Source: Mastigamoeba balamuthi
Taxonomy: Eukaryota > Evosea > Mastigamoebida > Mastigamoebidae
Length of the DNA: 22,718 nt
Assembly (NCBI GenBank): GCA_902651635.1
Contig: CACRSC010000231.1
Span: 144,501-167,218 of the forward strand
Direction: 5' to 3'
The position numbers were made by a program, and so were the translations under genes. The notes beneath the pieces were generated by a model. The model was not told the origin of the DNA. It made no database searches and was given only the letters and a program-made list of their open reading frames with translations. How positions within the stretch are numbered: the stretch's first letter is position 1; each line of letters opens with the position of its first letter. Below are positions 1-9,437 of the stretch, piece by piece.

Positions 1-34
<34 letters not shown>
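1..34. repeat. (CT)17 microsatellite
   Basis: An uninterrupted CT dinucleotide run opens the window. It lies in the intron that precedes the first visible exon of the RasGAP gene, and continues the pyrimidine bias seen in the sense strand of that gene's other introns. Confidence 0.95.
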
Positions 35-38
<4 letters not shown>

Positions 39-234
39 GCTGCTCTGCTCTCTCTCCCCGGTGTGCTCCGTTTGCTTCCATCCTTGCGCTCTCTGCTCTC
101 TCTGCTCTCCCTCATTGTCCTCACCCGCCCTCACTGCCCTCTCTGTGTTCTCGACTTTCTGTTGTGCAACGCAACGTTGCTCGTTTTTTTGCTCTCGGAG
201 TGGGTGGCGTTGAGGGCTGCTGCGTGTCTTTCAG
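1..234 (+). other. 3' part of a pyrimidine-rich intron
   Basis: The stretch is dominated by CTCTG/CTCTC words on the + strand and ends in a polypyrimidine-AG acceptor (AG at 233-234) directly before an exon whose translation matches the end of an ectodomain repeat. Its donor lies outside the window. I see no coding signal inside it. Confidence 0.7.
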
Positions 235-3200
235 AGTGTCTCACTGCGCGTCGCACGCGACGGCCCAGACAGCACGAGCAGCGACGTCTACGAGATTACT
301 GTGTGCACGCGCAGGCCGCCCGCCGTCCCCGTGGTCTCCTCTCCCCTCGACAACGCCAAGGCGCGCTCTCCCCTCATGCCCTCCTGCCCTCGCACTGCGC
401 CGCCCTCCTCTTCTTACGGCCCTGCGGCCCGCAGCTGACGGAGCCCAACGTGACCTTCGCGTGGCGCGTCGCCGACTGGGGCGAGACCTGCGCGCGCCCC
501 GCCAGCGCCGCCAGGGCAGCGGCCCCGCGCCGCGTGCGCGTCAGCCTGAGCGACCCCGCGGGCGGCGACCCCGAGACGGTCTGCGACGTGGACCAGGGCG
601 CCTCGCCCGCGGGCGCCTGCATCGCGCCCCTCGAGCCCGGCGAGTGGCTCTGGCGCGTCGCGGCCTCCAACGGCGCCGCAGAGTCCGCAGAGTCCGGGTC
701 GCTGCGCTACAGGGCCGTCTGCAGGCCGCGCGCGCCCTCGGTGGCCCCGGCGGCCCCGGCCGACGGCGCGACGCTGTACAGCAGCAGCGCGGCGCTCGCG
801 TGGGCGCGGGCCTCGTGCGGGCAGTCGTGCGACAACAGCACGCGCTGCGCGCTGCGGCTCGTCGTCGACGGGCGGCTGGCGCGCGAGGCCCCGCTGGCCG
901 GCGACGCGGGCGACGCGGGCGAGTGGGCCGTCGCGGGGCTGCGCGCGGGGCGGCACACGTGGAGCGTCGAGGTGCGCAACGGGCCGCTCAACTACACGGC
1001 AGAGGCCCGCGAGTTCAGCGTCTGCCTGCCGTCGGTCCCGCGGGCCCCGCGCCTCGTGGCCCCCGCGAACCACTCGGTCGTCGTGCTGCCCGCCGCCCTC
1101 GCCTGGGGCGACCCCGACTGTGCGCTGCCCCCCGCTCCGCTCTCCCGCTGCCCCGCCGCCGCCTGCTCGGCGGGCTGCTCTCCGTCTCCGCTCGCTTGTC
1201 CGCGCTCTTCTCTCGGTCCTCTCTGTCCTCCCTTGTCGTCGTGATCCGCGGTGCTCTCGTGCTGTCCTCTGGTCTCCCGCTGTGCTCTGTGCTCTGCTGT
1301 CTGCGCGTGCCTCTATGATCTTCTCTGCTCTCTTGCTGCCATTGCCCTCCGCTGCGGTCGCAGCCGTTGCCCTGCCGCGTTGCTCTGCTCCCGTCCTCTG
1401 CGCTGCCCTCACGCGCGTTGCCGCTGCGCTGCGCAGGGGGGACGCACTGCGGGCTGCAGCGCTCGCTCGAGGTCTACGTGGACCGCGAGAGGACGTTCAC
1501 GCTGCCGGCGGGCGAGCGCGGGGCCACGGCCGCGGCGCTGCAGGAGGGCGCCCGGCGCTGGTGGGTCACCGCTCGGCTCGGCGACGCCGTGGCCTCGGCC
1601 GACTCGGGCGTCGGCGCCTTCGTCGTCTGCACGCCCGCCGCCCCCGAGCCCCCGGCCGTCCGCGCCCCCGCCAGCGGCGCGGGGCTCTCGCAGCCCATCG
1701 TCCTCGCGTGGGCCCTCGGCGACCGCGGCGCCAACTGCAGCCGCGGCCCCGAGCGCACCGTCGTCTCGGTCTGGTCCGCCGCGGGCTCGGCGGCCCCGTA
1801 CGCGCTCAACGCGACGCTGGCGGCCGCGGAGCAGTCGCTGGTGCTGCCCGAGCTGCCCGCGGGGCGCTACAGCTGGCGCGTGGCCTTCTACAACGGCTAC
1901 GCGGGGCTCAGCGCCCAGACGATCGTCTCGGCGTTCAGGGCCTGCGTGGCGCCGCCCCCGGCGCGGCTGCTGGCGCCCGCCGACGGCGCCGCGTACGTGT
2001 CGCGCGTGGCCGACGCGCCGGTGCCCGTGGAGTTCGCGTGGTCGCTCGACCTCTCGGCGACGTGCGGCGCCAACGTCACGGCGCTGCTGCTCGTCGAGGG
2101 CCCCGCGGGCTACGCGCTCGCCGCCGAGCTGCCCGTCTCGCAGCAGAGCTACACGGCCGCCGGGCTGCCGCGGACGGGCGACTACGCGTGGACCGTCGCC
2201 ATCGCCAGCGAGCGCTGGGTCGTCCGCCAGCAGCAGCGCAGGACCGTCCGCGTCTGCGTGCCGCGCTCGCCCGGGCGCCCGGCGCTCGTGGGCCCGCCCG
2301 AGGGCGCCGTCGTCGAGCGCAGGGCCGCGGTGCTGCGGTGGGCGCAGGAGATGGGCAGCTCGTGCGCGGCGCAGGGCAACGAGAGCGCCGCCGGGGTCTA
2401 CTCGGTGCTCGTCCGGCCGCCGGGGTCGAGCGACTACGAGGTCGCGGCGGTGCTCGGCGACGGCGTCAAGGAGTTCACGGCCGCGGAGCTGCTGCTCGGC
2501 GACTACTCGTGGCGGGTCACCGTGCGCTCTGCCCCGCCCTGCGTGCCTTCCGTGCCGCTGCCTGTGGCAGTCTCTGTGTTGTGCCTCCGTCTTTGTGTAC
2601 TCGGCGTCTTTGTGTCTCTGTGTGTTTGTGTGTTTGTATGTTTGTGTGTTTGTGTGTTTGTGTATCTCTGTGTCTCTGTGTCTCTGTGTTTCTGTGTCCT
2701 TGTGTGCTGTGTGCTCGTTTCCTCTGTATTCCTCGCTCTATCTCTCTTGTCTGACAGGGCGGCAACTGTGCGTGCGCAGTACACACGGGGGTTCTTGACG
2801 CTCGAGTCGGCGGTGGGCACCTTCAAGCACTGCAACACAGAGCCCCCCGTGTCGCCGCAGCTCGACAGGTAGCGCAGCCGCTGTGGCCCGCCGCGTGTGC
2901 GTTCTGACGGCTCTCCCCCGGGGGGGACACAGGCCCTCGTGGACGCACTACTCGTACGACCTGTCCAACTTCACCTTCTCGGGGCTCTCGTCCGTCTCGC
3001 TGGGCCAGTCCTGCTACAACAGATCCGAGGCCCACTACGAGGCGCGTTCCTCCTCCCCATCTTGCGTGTCTTGCGTTGCCTCCCTGTCTCTCTTGCCGTG
3101 CCCTCTGCCTCCTGGCTCCCGTCGGTTCTCTGCGAGTCTCTGCTGCTCTGTGGGGGGTCTCTCTGCTCTGCTGTGCTCTGCTGCTCGCTGGCTGACACGG

Positions 3201-5176
3201 GATACGGGGTTGTGCTGCTGCTGTGGTGGCAGCTGCTGGTGGGGAGGTCCGGGGAGACGCTGGTGTCGCGGGCCAACATGTCGGTGGTGCGGGCGACGGC
3301 GGTGGGGGGCCCGCGCTTCGCGGGGGTCTCGCTGGCGCGGGGCCAGTGGTTCTGGACCATCCGCGTGCACAACGCCGACCAGCGCACGGCGGCCCCCACG
3401 GAGCTGCGCCCCGTCTACGCCTGCGCGCACCCCGAGACGCCCGCACTGCTCTGGCCGCCCGACGGCGCCGCCAACGTCAGCGCCCGCGGGCTCAGCCTCC
3501 GCTGGCAGCGCGTCCGCGAGTGGGGCGAGTGCCTGCTCTCGCGCTCCAAGGGCTACCGCCTCACCGTCTCGTACGCGCTGCTGCCCGCGGGCGCAGACCC
3601 CGCGCTGGCGGCCAACGCGACCGAGACGGCGCTGCTCTCGGGGCTCGCGGACGCGTTCGACTTTGTGGGCGCCACGGCGCTGGGCCCCAACGGCACCGCG
3701 ACGGCCGCCGGCGACCTCGCCAACCGCACGGTCGTCTGGCGCGTGGCGCTCTCCAACGGCCAGGAGGAGGCCGAGTCGCCCGCGTGGTCCTTCGCCACGT
3801 CGCCCGACTCGTGCGCGACGCTGCGCTGCGGCTCGGGCCGCTGCAACCCGCGGACGCTCATGTGCGTCTGCGGCAGCGCCGAGAGCGAGCTGCCCTGCCC
3901 GCCCGCCCGCGGGGGCGGCGGCCGCGGGCCCAACGTCGCCGCCATCGTCGTGCCCGCCGTCATCGGCGCGCTGCTGCTGCTGGCGGCCGCAGGGGCGCTG
4001 CTGTTCCTCGCGGCCGCGCGCAGGCGGCGGGGCGGCAGGCGCGTGACGCTGCGGTCGCCCAGCGAGCGGCTGCGGTTCTTCGACGTGCGGATGCCGCGCC
4101 CGACGCCGCGCGGCGAGCTCGGGGACGTCGAGCGCGCGGTCGTCGAGGACTGCGGGCGCGGGTTCGCGGCGGCCGTGGCGATGGCGCGGCGCACGGGCCC
4201 CGCGGAGGCCGACGAGCTCTCCAAGGCGCTCGTCTACGCGTACGAGCGGCACGGCGCGGGGCTGGCGCTGCTCGAGGCGCTGATCGCCGCCGAGGCCGAG
4301 GCCTGCGAGCGCGCCGACGTGATCTTCCGGGTCAACAGCGTGGCGACCAAGGCGTTCAAGGTCTACTCGAAGCTCGTCTCGCTGCGGTACCTCTACCGCA
4401 CGTTCGGGGCGCTGCTGCAGGAGCTGCTGCAGCGCGAGGCCGACGCGCAGCAGGACGCCGAGGAGGAGGAGGAGCAGCTGCGGCGCGGCAAGATGGTCAG
4501 CGTGCGCATGTTCGCAGAGGGCCAGCACGAGGTCGACCCCGAGAAGATCGAGGCCGACGACGTCGCGGGGCTCGCGGTCAACGTGCTGCAGCTCTGCGTG
4601 ACGGTGCAGCAGTTCCTCACGCAGATCCTGCGCAGCGCGCCCGACATCCCCGAGCAGATCACGCACGTCTGCTGGGCCGTGCGCAGCGCCGTCGAGCGCA
4701 GGTTCCCGGGCGAGCCCAAGGTCGTCTGGGCGGCCGTCAGCGCGTTCGTGTTCCTGCGGCTGCTCAACGTGGCCATCACGGTGCCCGAGTCGTACGGGCT
4801 GCTGCAGCGGCCGCCCGAGCCCAAGCTGCGCCGCACGCTCGTGCTGGTCTCCAAGGTCCTGCAGACGGCGGCCACGGGCACGCTCTTCGGCTCCAAGGAG
4901 AGCTACATGACCAGCTTCAACGAGCTCATCGCCAACAACACGCAGCAGCTTGCCGCCTTCTACGACAGGATCTCGGCACCCCCGCAGACCACCGCGGGCA
5001 ACGGCGGCAGGGGCAGCTCGGCCGTCCGGATCCCCGACGAGTACTACGAGCCCTCGCTCTGGTGCATCCTCGCCGAGAGCCAGAGCCACGGCAACAGCAA
5101 CAACAGCAACGGCAGCGGCAGCGGCAGCGCCGGCGACGGCCAGAGCGCAGCAGACCCCCCGGTGCCCCGCGTCTGA
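235..5176 (+). CDS. Receptor-like transmembrane protein with repeat ectodomain and cytoplasmic RasGAP domain (spliced, 5' partial)
   Basis: Exons I infer: 235-360, 435-1119, 1437-2521, 2780-2868, 2933-3041 and 3233-5176. Phases match at every junction and the joined frame is 1346 codons (1345 residues visible) ending in TGA. Residues 1 to about 900 form at least eight repeats of about 100 residues, each with a mid W/G..C, a 'W-R-V...NG' strand near the end and a closing 'F..C'; they look fibronectin-III or Ig-like and carry several N-x-S/T sites. A short Cys-rich segment follows, then one transmembrane helix (about 933-960, codons from 3935) followed by RRRR. The cytoplasmic part is a RasGAP domain (DNA about 4110-4975) with the arginine finger in 'FRVNSVATK' (R1064, codon 4328) and the second signature 'FLRLLNVAI' (from residue 1205). 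The usual NPAI proline is Val. The tail is Asn/Ser/Gly-rich. RasGAPs speed GTP hydrolysis on Ras, so this protein should switch off Ras at a membrane. The family assignment is firm; the receptor role is inference. The start codon and any signal peptide are outside the window. Confidence 0.9.
361..434 (+). other. GC-AG intron (RasGAP gene)
   Basis: The exon ends ...GCCAAG and the next in-frame repeat sequence resumes at CTGACGGAG. The 74 nt between begin GCGCGC and end GCAG, and no GT donor fits. Splicing here in phase 0 joins 'SSPLDNAK' to 'LTEPNVTFAW', which matches the equivalent stretch of the other ectodomain repeats. Confidence 0.75.
1120..1436 (+). other. GT-AG intron (RasGAP gene), pyrimidine-rich
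   Basis: The donor is GTGCGC and the acceptor GCGCAG. Phase-1 splicing creates a Trp codon and restores the repeat signature 'W-G-x-x-C' (WGTHC, compare WGETC in the preceding repeat). The intron body is rich in CTCTGCTC-type words on the sense strand. Confidence 0.85.
2522..2779 (+). other. GT-AG intron (RasGAP gene) with TGTGTTTGTG tract
   Basis: The donor is GTGCGC and the acceptor GTGCGCAG. Phase-0 splicing joins 'GDYSWRVT' to 'YTRGFLTLES', as expected from the other repeats. An upstream AG at 2756-2757 gives the wrong phase. A tract of TGTGT, TTTGTG and CTCTGTG words fills about 2570-2720. Confidence 0.75.
3042..3232 (+). other. GC-AG intron (RasGAP gene)
   Basis: The upstream exon ends ...CACTACGAG; the intron begins GCGCGT and ends TGGCAG. 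The nearest GT (3046) leaves a phase that no acceptor nearby can satisfy, whereas the GC donor gives phase 0 and joins 'SEAHYE' to 'LLVGRSGE', in line with other repeats. The first six bases resemble those of the other GC intron at 361. Confidence 0.6.
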
Positions 5177-5760
5177 GAGGGCGGGCGCAGGCGATCCCTC
5201 GGGAATGTTATACAGTGGCGCTGAGCCTGTGTGCGAGAGACGGAACAATCGAGGGTAAAGGACGAACAACGTTCAACATACGGGATACAATAACACAGCT
5301 GACCAGACTGCGCCGAGTACCTGCTGAAGCACACGAGGGTCTTGGCGCAGGCAACGCACACGAACTTGACGGTTGCTGAGCAACAGCCACGCTGGCCCAA
5401 GGCCACGAACAGGGTGGCCCACTGGGTACTGGGGGTCTCGTTCGCGCTATCCACTCGCGCAATGGCCTCTTGCCACTCAAATGTCGAGCTTGAGCTCTGA
5501 CGTGCTCAATGCCGCACTTCGGGCCTCCGGGTGCCTGCCTCGGGCGATGGCGAACAGTGCAGCCCCGCAGCAAGGCCAGGGGGCGCTGGGGTGCCACCGG
5601 CTCTGCCACAGGTATCGTTTCCTATGACGCAACTGTGACGTGAGACTCGCTGTGGAAGCTTCCAGGCACTCGGGTGCTTTTTCAGCGCTGCGGGGACCCG
5701 AGACACTTGATGCGGCCGCCTGCTCCCCGAATCGGAAAGCATGGAACGAGCTGTTCACGA
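5177..5760 (-). other. Possible minus-strand gene, unresolved
   Basis: The region lies just past the RasGAP stop. On the - strand one stretch (about 5495-5310) reads as a Cys-containing segment, with 'STQWATLFVALGQRG' followed by CC, then C-V-A-C and a further Cys. It follows a possible AG acceptor near 5495. Upstream - strand sequence to about 5758 stays open in another frame. I recognise no family and cannot define start, stop or introns. It may be a real convergent gene or only chance openness in GC-rich DNA. Confidence 0.2.
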
Positions 5761-6430
5761 AAAGGAGCGTATCTCACACGGAAAACCGGAAGCTGCACAG
5801 TTGCGAGCAAAGCAACAGGGCCTAAAACGAGCTCTCTGCCGGTCCCGCCCTTGCAGCGGCTGCACCGCACTGCACTTCACCTCATGGGGCATCGACCTTC
5901 TCGAAATGGCAAAAGCGGTCCGCGGCAAGAGATTGGCGATCTCAAACTCCACCCGCCACAACAGAGCCGCCCGTCACCGCCCGGGCACCCCCCGGGCATC
6001 CCCTCGAGAACCGTTGAACGCGGCCCGGACGCGGCGCGAGCCGATACCGGCGCTTCTTCGCTAGTTTCCGAGGTCCCCGGGGACCAGTGGGCATTTTCCT
6101 GACCTGCCCGAAAACAGCGTTTTTCCGCCGGCTCTGAAATGCCGAATATGCAATGCCCCTGCAATGCGGGGCAACCCCGCGGCCGCCGCAGCCGCCGCCG
6201 CGCCGCCGCGGGGGCGCCTCGGGAGGGAAACCCGCACGGCGCGGGAAATTCAAGTGCAGTGCACAGCAATGCCAGTGCGCCCCGCCGGAGTGGCGTCAGG
6301 ACCGGGAAAATGCAGAGGCCGCCAGTCGGGAATCCTCAAGGAGGACCCCAGACGTGGCTTCCCTCGCTTCGCACGCGCAGAGTCTTTCACCCCGAGGTGT
6401 TCTCTTTTGCAGATAAAGAAACCCCACATT
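5761..6430. other. Intergenic region upstream of kinase gene
   Basis: No convincing gene. It contains a perfect 14-bp palindrome, GGTCCCCGGGGACC (6072-6085), and a GCC/GCN-rich stretch near 6175-6235. It most likely holds the kinase promoter and possibly the 5' end of a - strand gene. Confidence 0.4.
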
Positions 6431-6437
6431 TATAAAA
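6431..6437 (+). promoter_or_regulatory. TATA-box-like element
   Basis: TATAAAA stands in a short AT patch within GC-rich DNA, 134 nt upstream of the proposed kinase start codon. The position suits a core promoter with a 5' leader of about 100 nt. It is assigned by motif and location only. Confidence 0.5.
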
Positions 6438-6570
6438 CACACACACGCGCCCCACGGAAAGCGAAAGCGACTACTCCGCGAAACTGTGCGAGAGCCCCGA
6501 CTCTCGCGACGCAACCACGCGCACGCACCACGCCGACCCCTGCACGACCCGCGCCACCGATACCGCGTGC

Positions 6571-9225
6571 ATGGAGCAGCAGCCGAGCCACGCGGGGCTC
6601 AGGGCGCGGCTGGGATCCTCGGCCTGTCCGCGCCTGCAGCTCAGCGCCCCTGCCCTGACGCTCGACGCGCCCGGCGGGCCCCTGCGGCCCTGCCCGGGCT
6701 CCCCTGCGCCCTCGAGGTGGCCCCAGGGCAGCCCCAGCGCCAGCCCCAGGAGCCCCAGGTCGTCTGGCAACTCGTCCAACTCGTCGCCAGTCGTGAGGGC
6801 CTGCGAGCCGGTTATTTGCCGCGTCTGCGAGTGCGCGGTCACCCGGTCGCTGCTCGCGGCGCACTCGAGGCGAGCAGATACCCCCACGCCGCCCCAACCT
6901 CCCCGCAGCGCTGCATTTTCGTTTTCCCGCGGCGGGTCCGCGTCTGGGCGCTGTGGAAATCCGTGATGAAAGGGCCTTTTTGCGCGTTGATGTTTTGTGA
7001 AATTTCAAAATTCGATTGGGACTAATCGGGGAGTGGCGCGCAGCCTGTGCGAGAGGGTGCGCAAAGCCGAGATGTCCGTCGTCGAGGTCGACGCGAAACT
7101 GCTGGCGATATGCAAGGAGACCGAGGACCTGTCCACCCGCGCAGCCGCACAACTGTTGAGTTTATTTTTGTCATCGCCCCGCATGTTTGGTTTTCCCCCC
7201 TCATTTGCGACACGAGTGACGCACGTGTCTCACGTCTCTCTCTCTCTCTCTCTCTCTCATGGTCTCGCAGGATCGTCGACGGTGGCCTCGAGGACGCAAA
7301 GATGTGCGGGGAGGAAATAGAGGGCCTCGCGGCATCGCAGCTGAAGGATCTGCTCTGCACGCTTGTGCGTTTCTGGCTGACCGCCCCCGGTGCTCTGTTT
7401 GGGCTTCTGCTCACGCGTACGCATTGCTGCCGCGCGCAGATGACAGGAAAGATGCAGGCCCTACAGGAGATCGCGTCGCTCAAGGCGGAGATGGACAGGG
7501 TGCAGGTGCCTGACGAGCCCAGTGCCTTCAACAAGGGCAGCATGAACGGCCTGATGTCCCCCAAAGTCAGCGCCCACATCCGCAACCGCTCCGGCTCGAA
7601 GAACACCGTGCGTGCTTTCGTCCCCGCAACCCCATTTCGTGTTCCACTGCAAGGCTTTGCGCGTGAAAAAGGAATGGCAGAAGTAGAAATGGCGTTGCCA
7701 TAATTGTGAGTGTGTTTTGCTTCGGTTTTCCTTTTGAAAATTGGTTTTTTAAGTCAGGCTTTTCGGCATTTTATGACGGCTCGCTCATTGCCGCGATGTT
7801 CATGTGTGATCTTCGAGCACTGCATCATCCACTGTGAATGCCACCGTTTGGTCACGCATTCAAGCGTGTCCTGTGTCGAGCGAAATGAGGTGATTTTGTG
7901 TCTCCCTCTAAAGGACCCCCCCGCCAGCCAAAGCCGGTGCTGTCGCTCGAGGACTTCCAGACCGTCAAGCCGCTGACCTCTGGCGCCTTTGGCGCTGTGT
8001 ACCTCGTGCGCAAGGTCCAGACGGGCGACCTGTACGCGATGAAGGTGATCAGCAAGACGCACTTCGACAACAAGAACCAGCTGCGCAGGCTGCGCATCGA
8101 GCGCGACATCCTGGCCAAGGTCGAGAACGACTTTGTCGTGCGCATGTACTGGTCGTTCTCCGACTCGGAGAACGTCTACCTCGTCATGGAGTACCTGCAG
8201 GGCGGCGACTGCTTCTCGATGCTGCAGACGCTCGGAGGCCTCGAGGAGTCCAGCGTGCGCGCGTACCTCGCAGAGACCGTCGCCGCGCTGCAGTACCTGC
8301 ACGGCATCGGCATCGTGCATCGCGACCTCAAGCCCGACAACCTGCTGATCGATAAGGACGGGCACATCAAGCTGACCGACTTTGGCCTGAGCAAGATCGA
8401 GGCAGTCGACAGGACCTCTGGCGCGAAGCTCAAGCGCAGGAGCAACCCGCCCTGCCTCAGCGTCCTCGACATACCGCGCACCAACGGCTCCACTCCTGGC
8501 TCCACAGCTGTCGGGACGCCAGACTACATGGTACACCACACACTTATTTTGATCCCCCCAATTTGAATTAACCCTTTTGCATTTCAGGCGCCCGAAATTC
8601 TGCTGGGGAAGTCGCACGGGCCAGAAGTTGACTGGTGGTCGCTGGGCTGTATAGCATACGAGTTTGTATTTAACAAGCCCCCGTTCAACGACGACACTCC
8701 CGCGGCCATCTTCGAGAACATCATCTCGCACAGTGCGCAGCCACGCGAGAGCGCAGTTCAATTGAATTGGTGTCCTGACCGACAATGCTCATTGCAGAGC
8801 TGACCTGGCCGAGCGAGGTGTCGCAGGAGCTCAAGTCGCTGATCGAGGGGCTGCTCGAGAGCGACCCCCAGAAGAGGCTGGGGCACAACGGGGCGGAGGA
8901 GGTCAAGTCGCACCCTTTCTTCGCGGCTACCAATTGGGCCTCGCTCCGCGGCACCGTTCCCCCGTTCTCGCCCTGCCTCAAGCACGACCTCGATACATCG
9001 TTCTTCGAGGGTGCGACACTGCACGCACAGCTGGCCCTGTTGCTCACAGCCATCGCAGCGAGGCAGGAGACGTATCCGCCTCCGCAGGAGAGGATCGGGT
9101 CGACCGGGGAGGACACGAGCAACGAGTTCTTCTGGGTCAACTTCGGACATCTCGCCAGCAAAACGCGCGAGCTATTTCCCGACACGGGTTCAGAGCAGAC
9201 GAGTGACGACGTTGCGAGCCCCTGA
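6571..9225 (+). CDS. AGC-family Ser/Thr kinase, IRE/MAST/Rim15 type, with N-terminal CCHC zinc finger
   Basis: Seven exons: 6571-6869, 7044-7154, 7271-7364, 7440-7607, 7928-8530, 8588-8732 and 8798-9225. Phases agree throughout, giving 615 residues and a TGA stop. The first ATG has G at +4. A Ser/Pro-rich N-terminus leads to a zinc finger (C83, C86, H98, C102; 'ICRVCE...HSSLC') like that of plant IRE kinases. A helical segment follows ('[16 protein letters not shown]'), then the kinase domain: SGAFGAVY loop, K263 in [12 protein letters not shown] (D357), DFG (D375), a long activation-segment insert, and [13 protein letters not shown] with the T-loop Thr. The C-tail has '[11 protein letters not shown]', in the position of the IRE 'FSFKNLSQLA' motif. 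All catalytic residues are present, so it should be an active protein kinase. Relatives act in cell-growth, nutrient and cell-cycle control; the substrate here is unknown. It is shorter than plant IRE proteins. Confidence 0.93.
6870..7043 (+). other. GC-AG intron (kinase gene)
   Basis: There is no usable GT after the zinc-finger His. A donor GAG|GCGAGC and acceptor GCGCAG give phase 2 on both sides and place Cys exactly three residues after His (H-x3-C), completing the C-x2-C...H-x3-C finger known from IRE kinases. The next frame upstream of 7044 has no such Cys without this splice. Confidence 0.8.
7235..7259 (+). repeat. (TC)n microsatellite in kinase intron
   Basis: A TC run of about 25 nt sits just upstream of the TCTCGCAG acceptor of the intron 7155-7270, so it doubles as a polypyrimidine tract. 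Confidence 0.85.
7608..7927 (+). other. GT-AG intron (kinase gene), longest in the gene
   Basis: The donor is GTGCGT; the acceptor CCGCCAG (AG 7926-7927) fits phase 0 and joins 'GSKNT' to '[10 protein letters not shown]'. The earlier AG at 7912-7913 gives the wrong phase. The 320 nt are AT-richer than the exons and I see no gene inside. Confidence 0.7.
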
Positions 9226-9437
9226 GTGTACTACTACGCTTGTTTGTTGCGTATTTTGAGAGTTTGCTTTTTTCTTTTCTCAAATTTAGGCCTTCAATTT
9301 AATCAAACCCACCAAAACCCGCATCATCACCCAACCAAGAGCAGATAACAACACAGGCTTGCGAGCACATTATCTTATTTGCCATTTCCCCCCTATTTAA
9401 AGGTGAAAGCATACATTGTCTCGCGAATGGTCCTACT
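9226..9437. other. Convergent intergenic region
   Basis: AT-rich sequence between the kinase stop and the proposed end of the - strand F-box gene. It presumably holds both 3' untranslated regions. No AATAAA is seen for the kinase; AAATAAG on the - strand (near 9375) could serve the F-box gene. Confidence 0.5.

Noticed and set aside
414-1412. Long open frame on the - strand opposite the RasGAP ectodomain
   Set aside because: Arg/Ala/Gly-rich shadow of GC-rich coding DNA; the + frame shows repeats, conserved Cys/Trp and phase-matched introns.
3046-3047. GT donor in place of the GC donor for the intron ending at 3232
   Set aside because: It leaves a phase-1 end that neither the AG at 3231-3232 nor the next AG at 3245-3246 can complete in the RasGAP frame.
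3035-5269. 744-codon open frame on the - strand opposite the RasGAP domain
   Set aside because: Low-complexity Arg/Ala/Leu composition with no motif, mirroring a clear RasGAP on the + strand.
7892-7913. AG at 7912-7913 as the acceptor before the kinase domain
   Set aside because: It gives the wrong phase; the AG at 7926-7927 joins in phase 0 and preserves the frame.
9011-9049. Possible 39-nt intron inside the last kinase exon
   Set aside because: The exon is open without it, the supported introns of this gene are at least 57 nt, and no conserved residue requires its removal.
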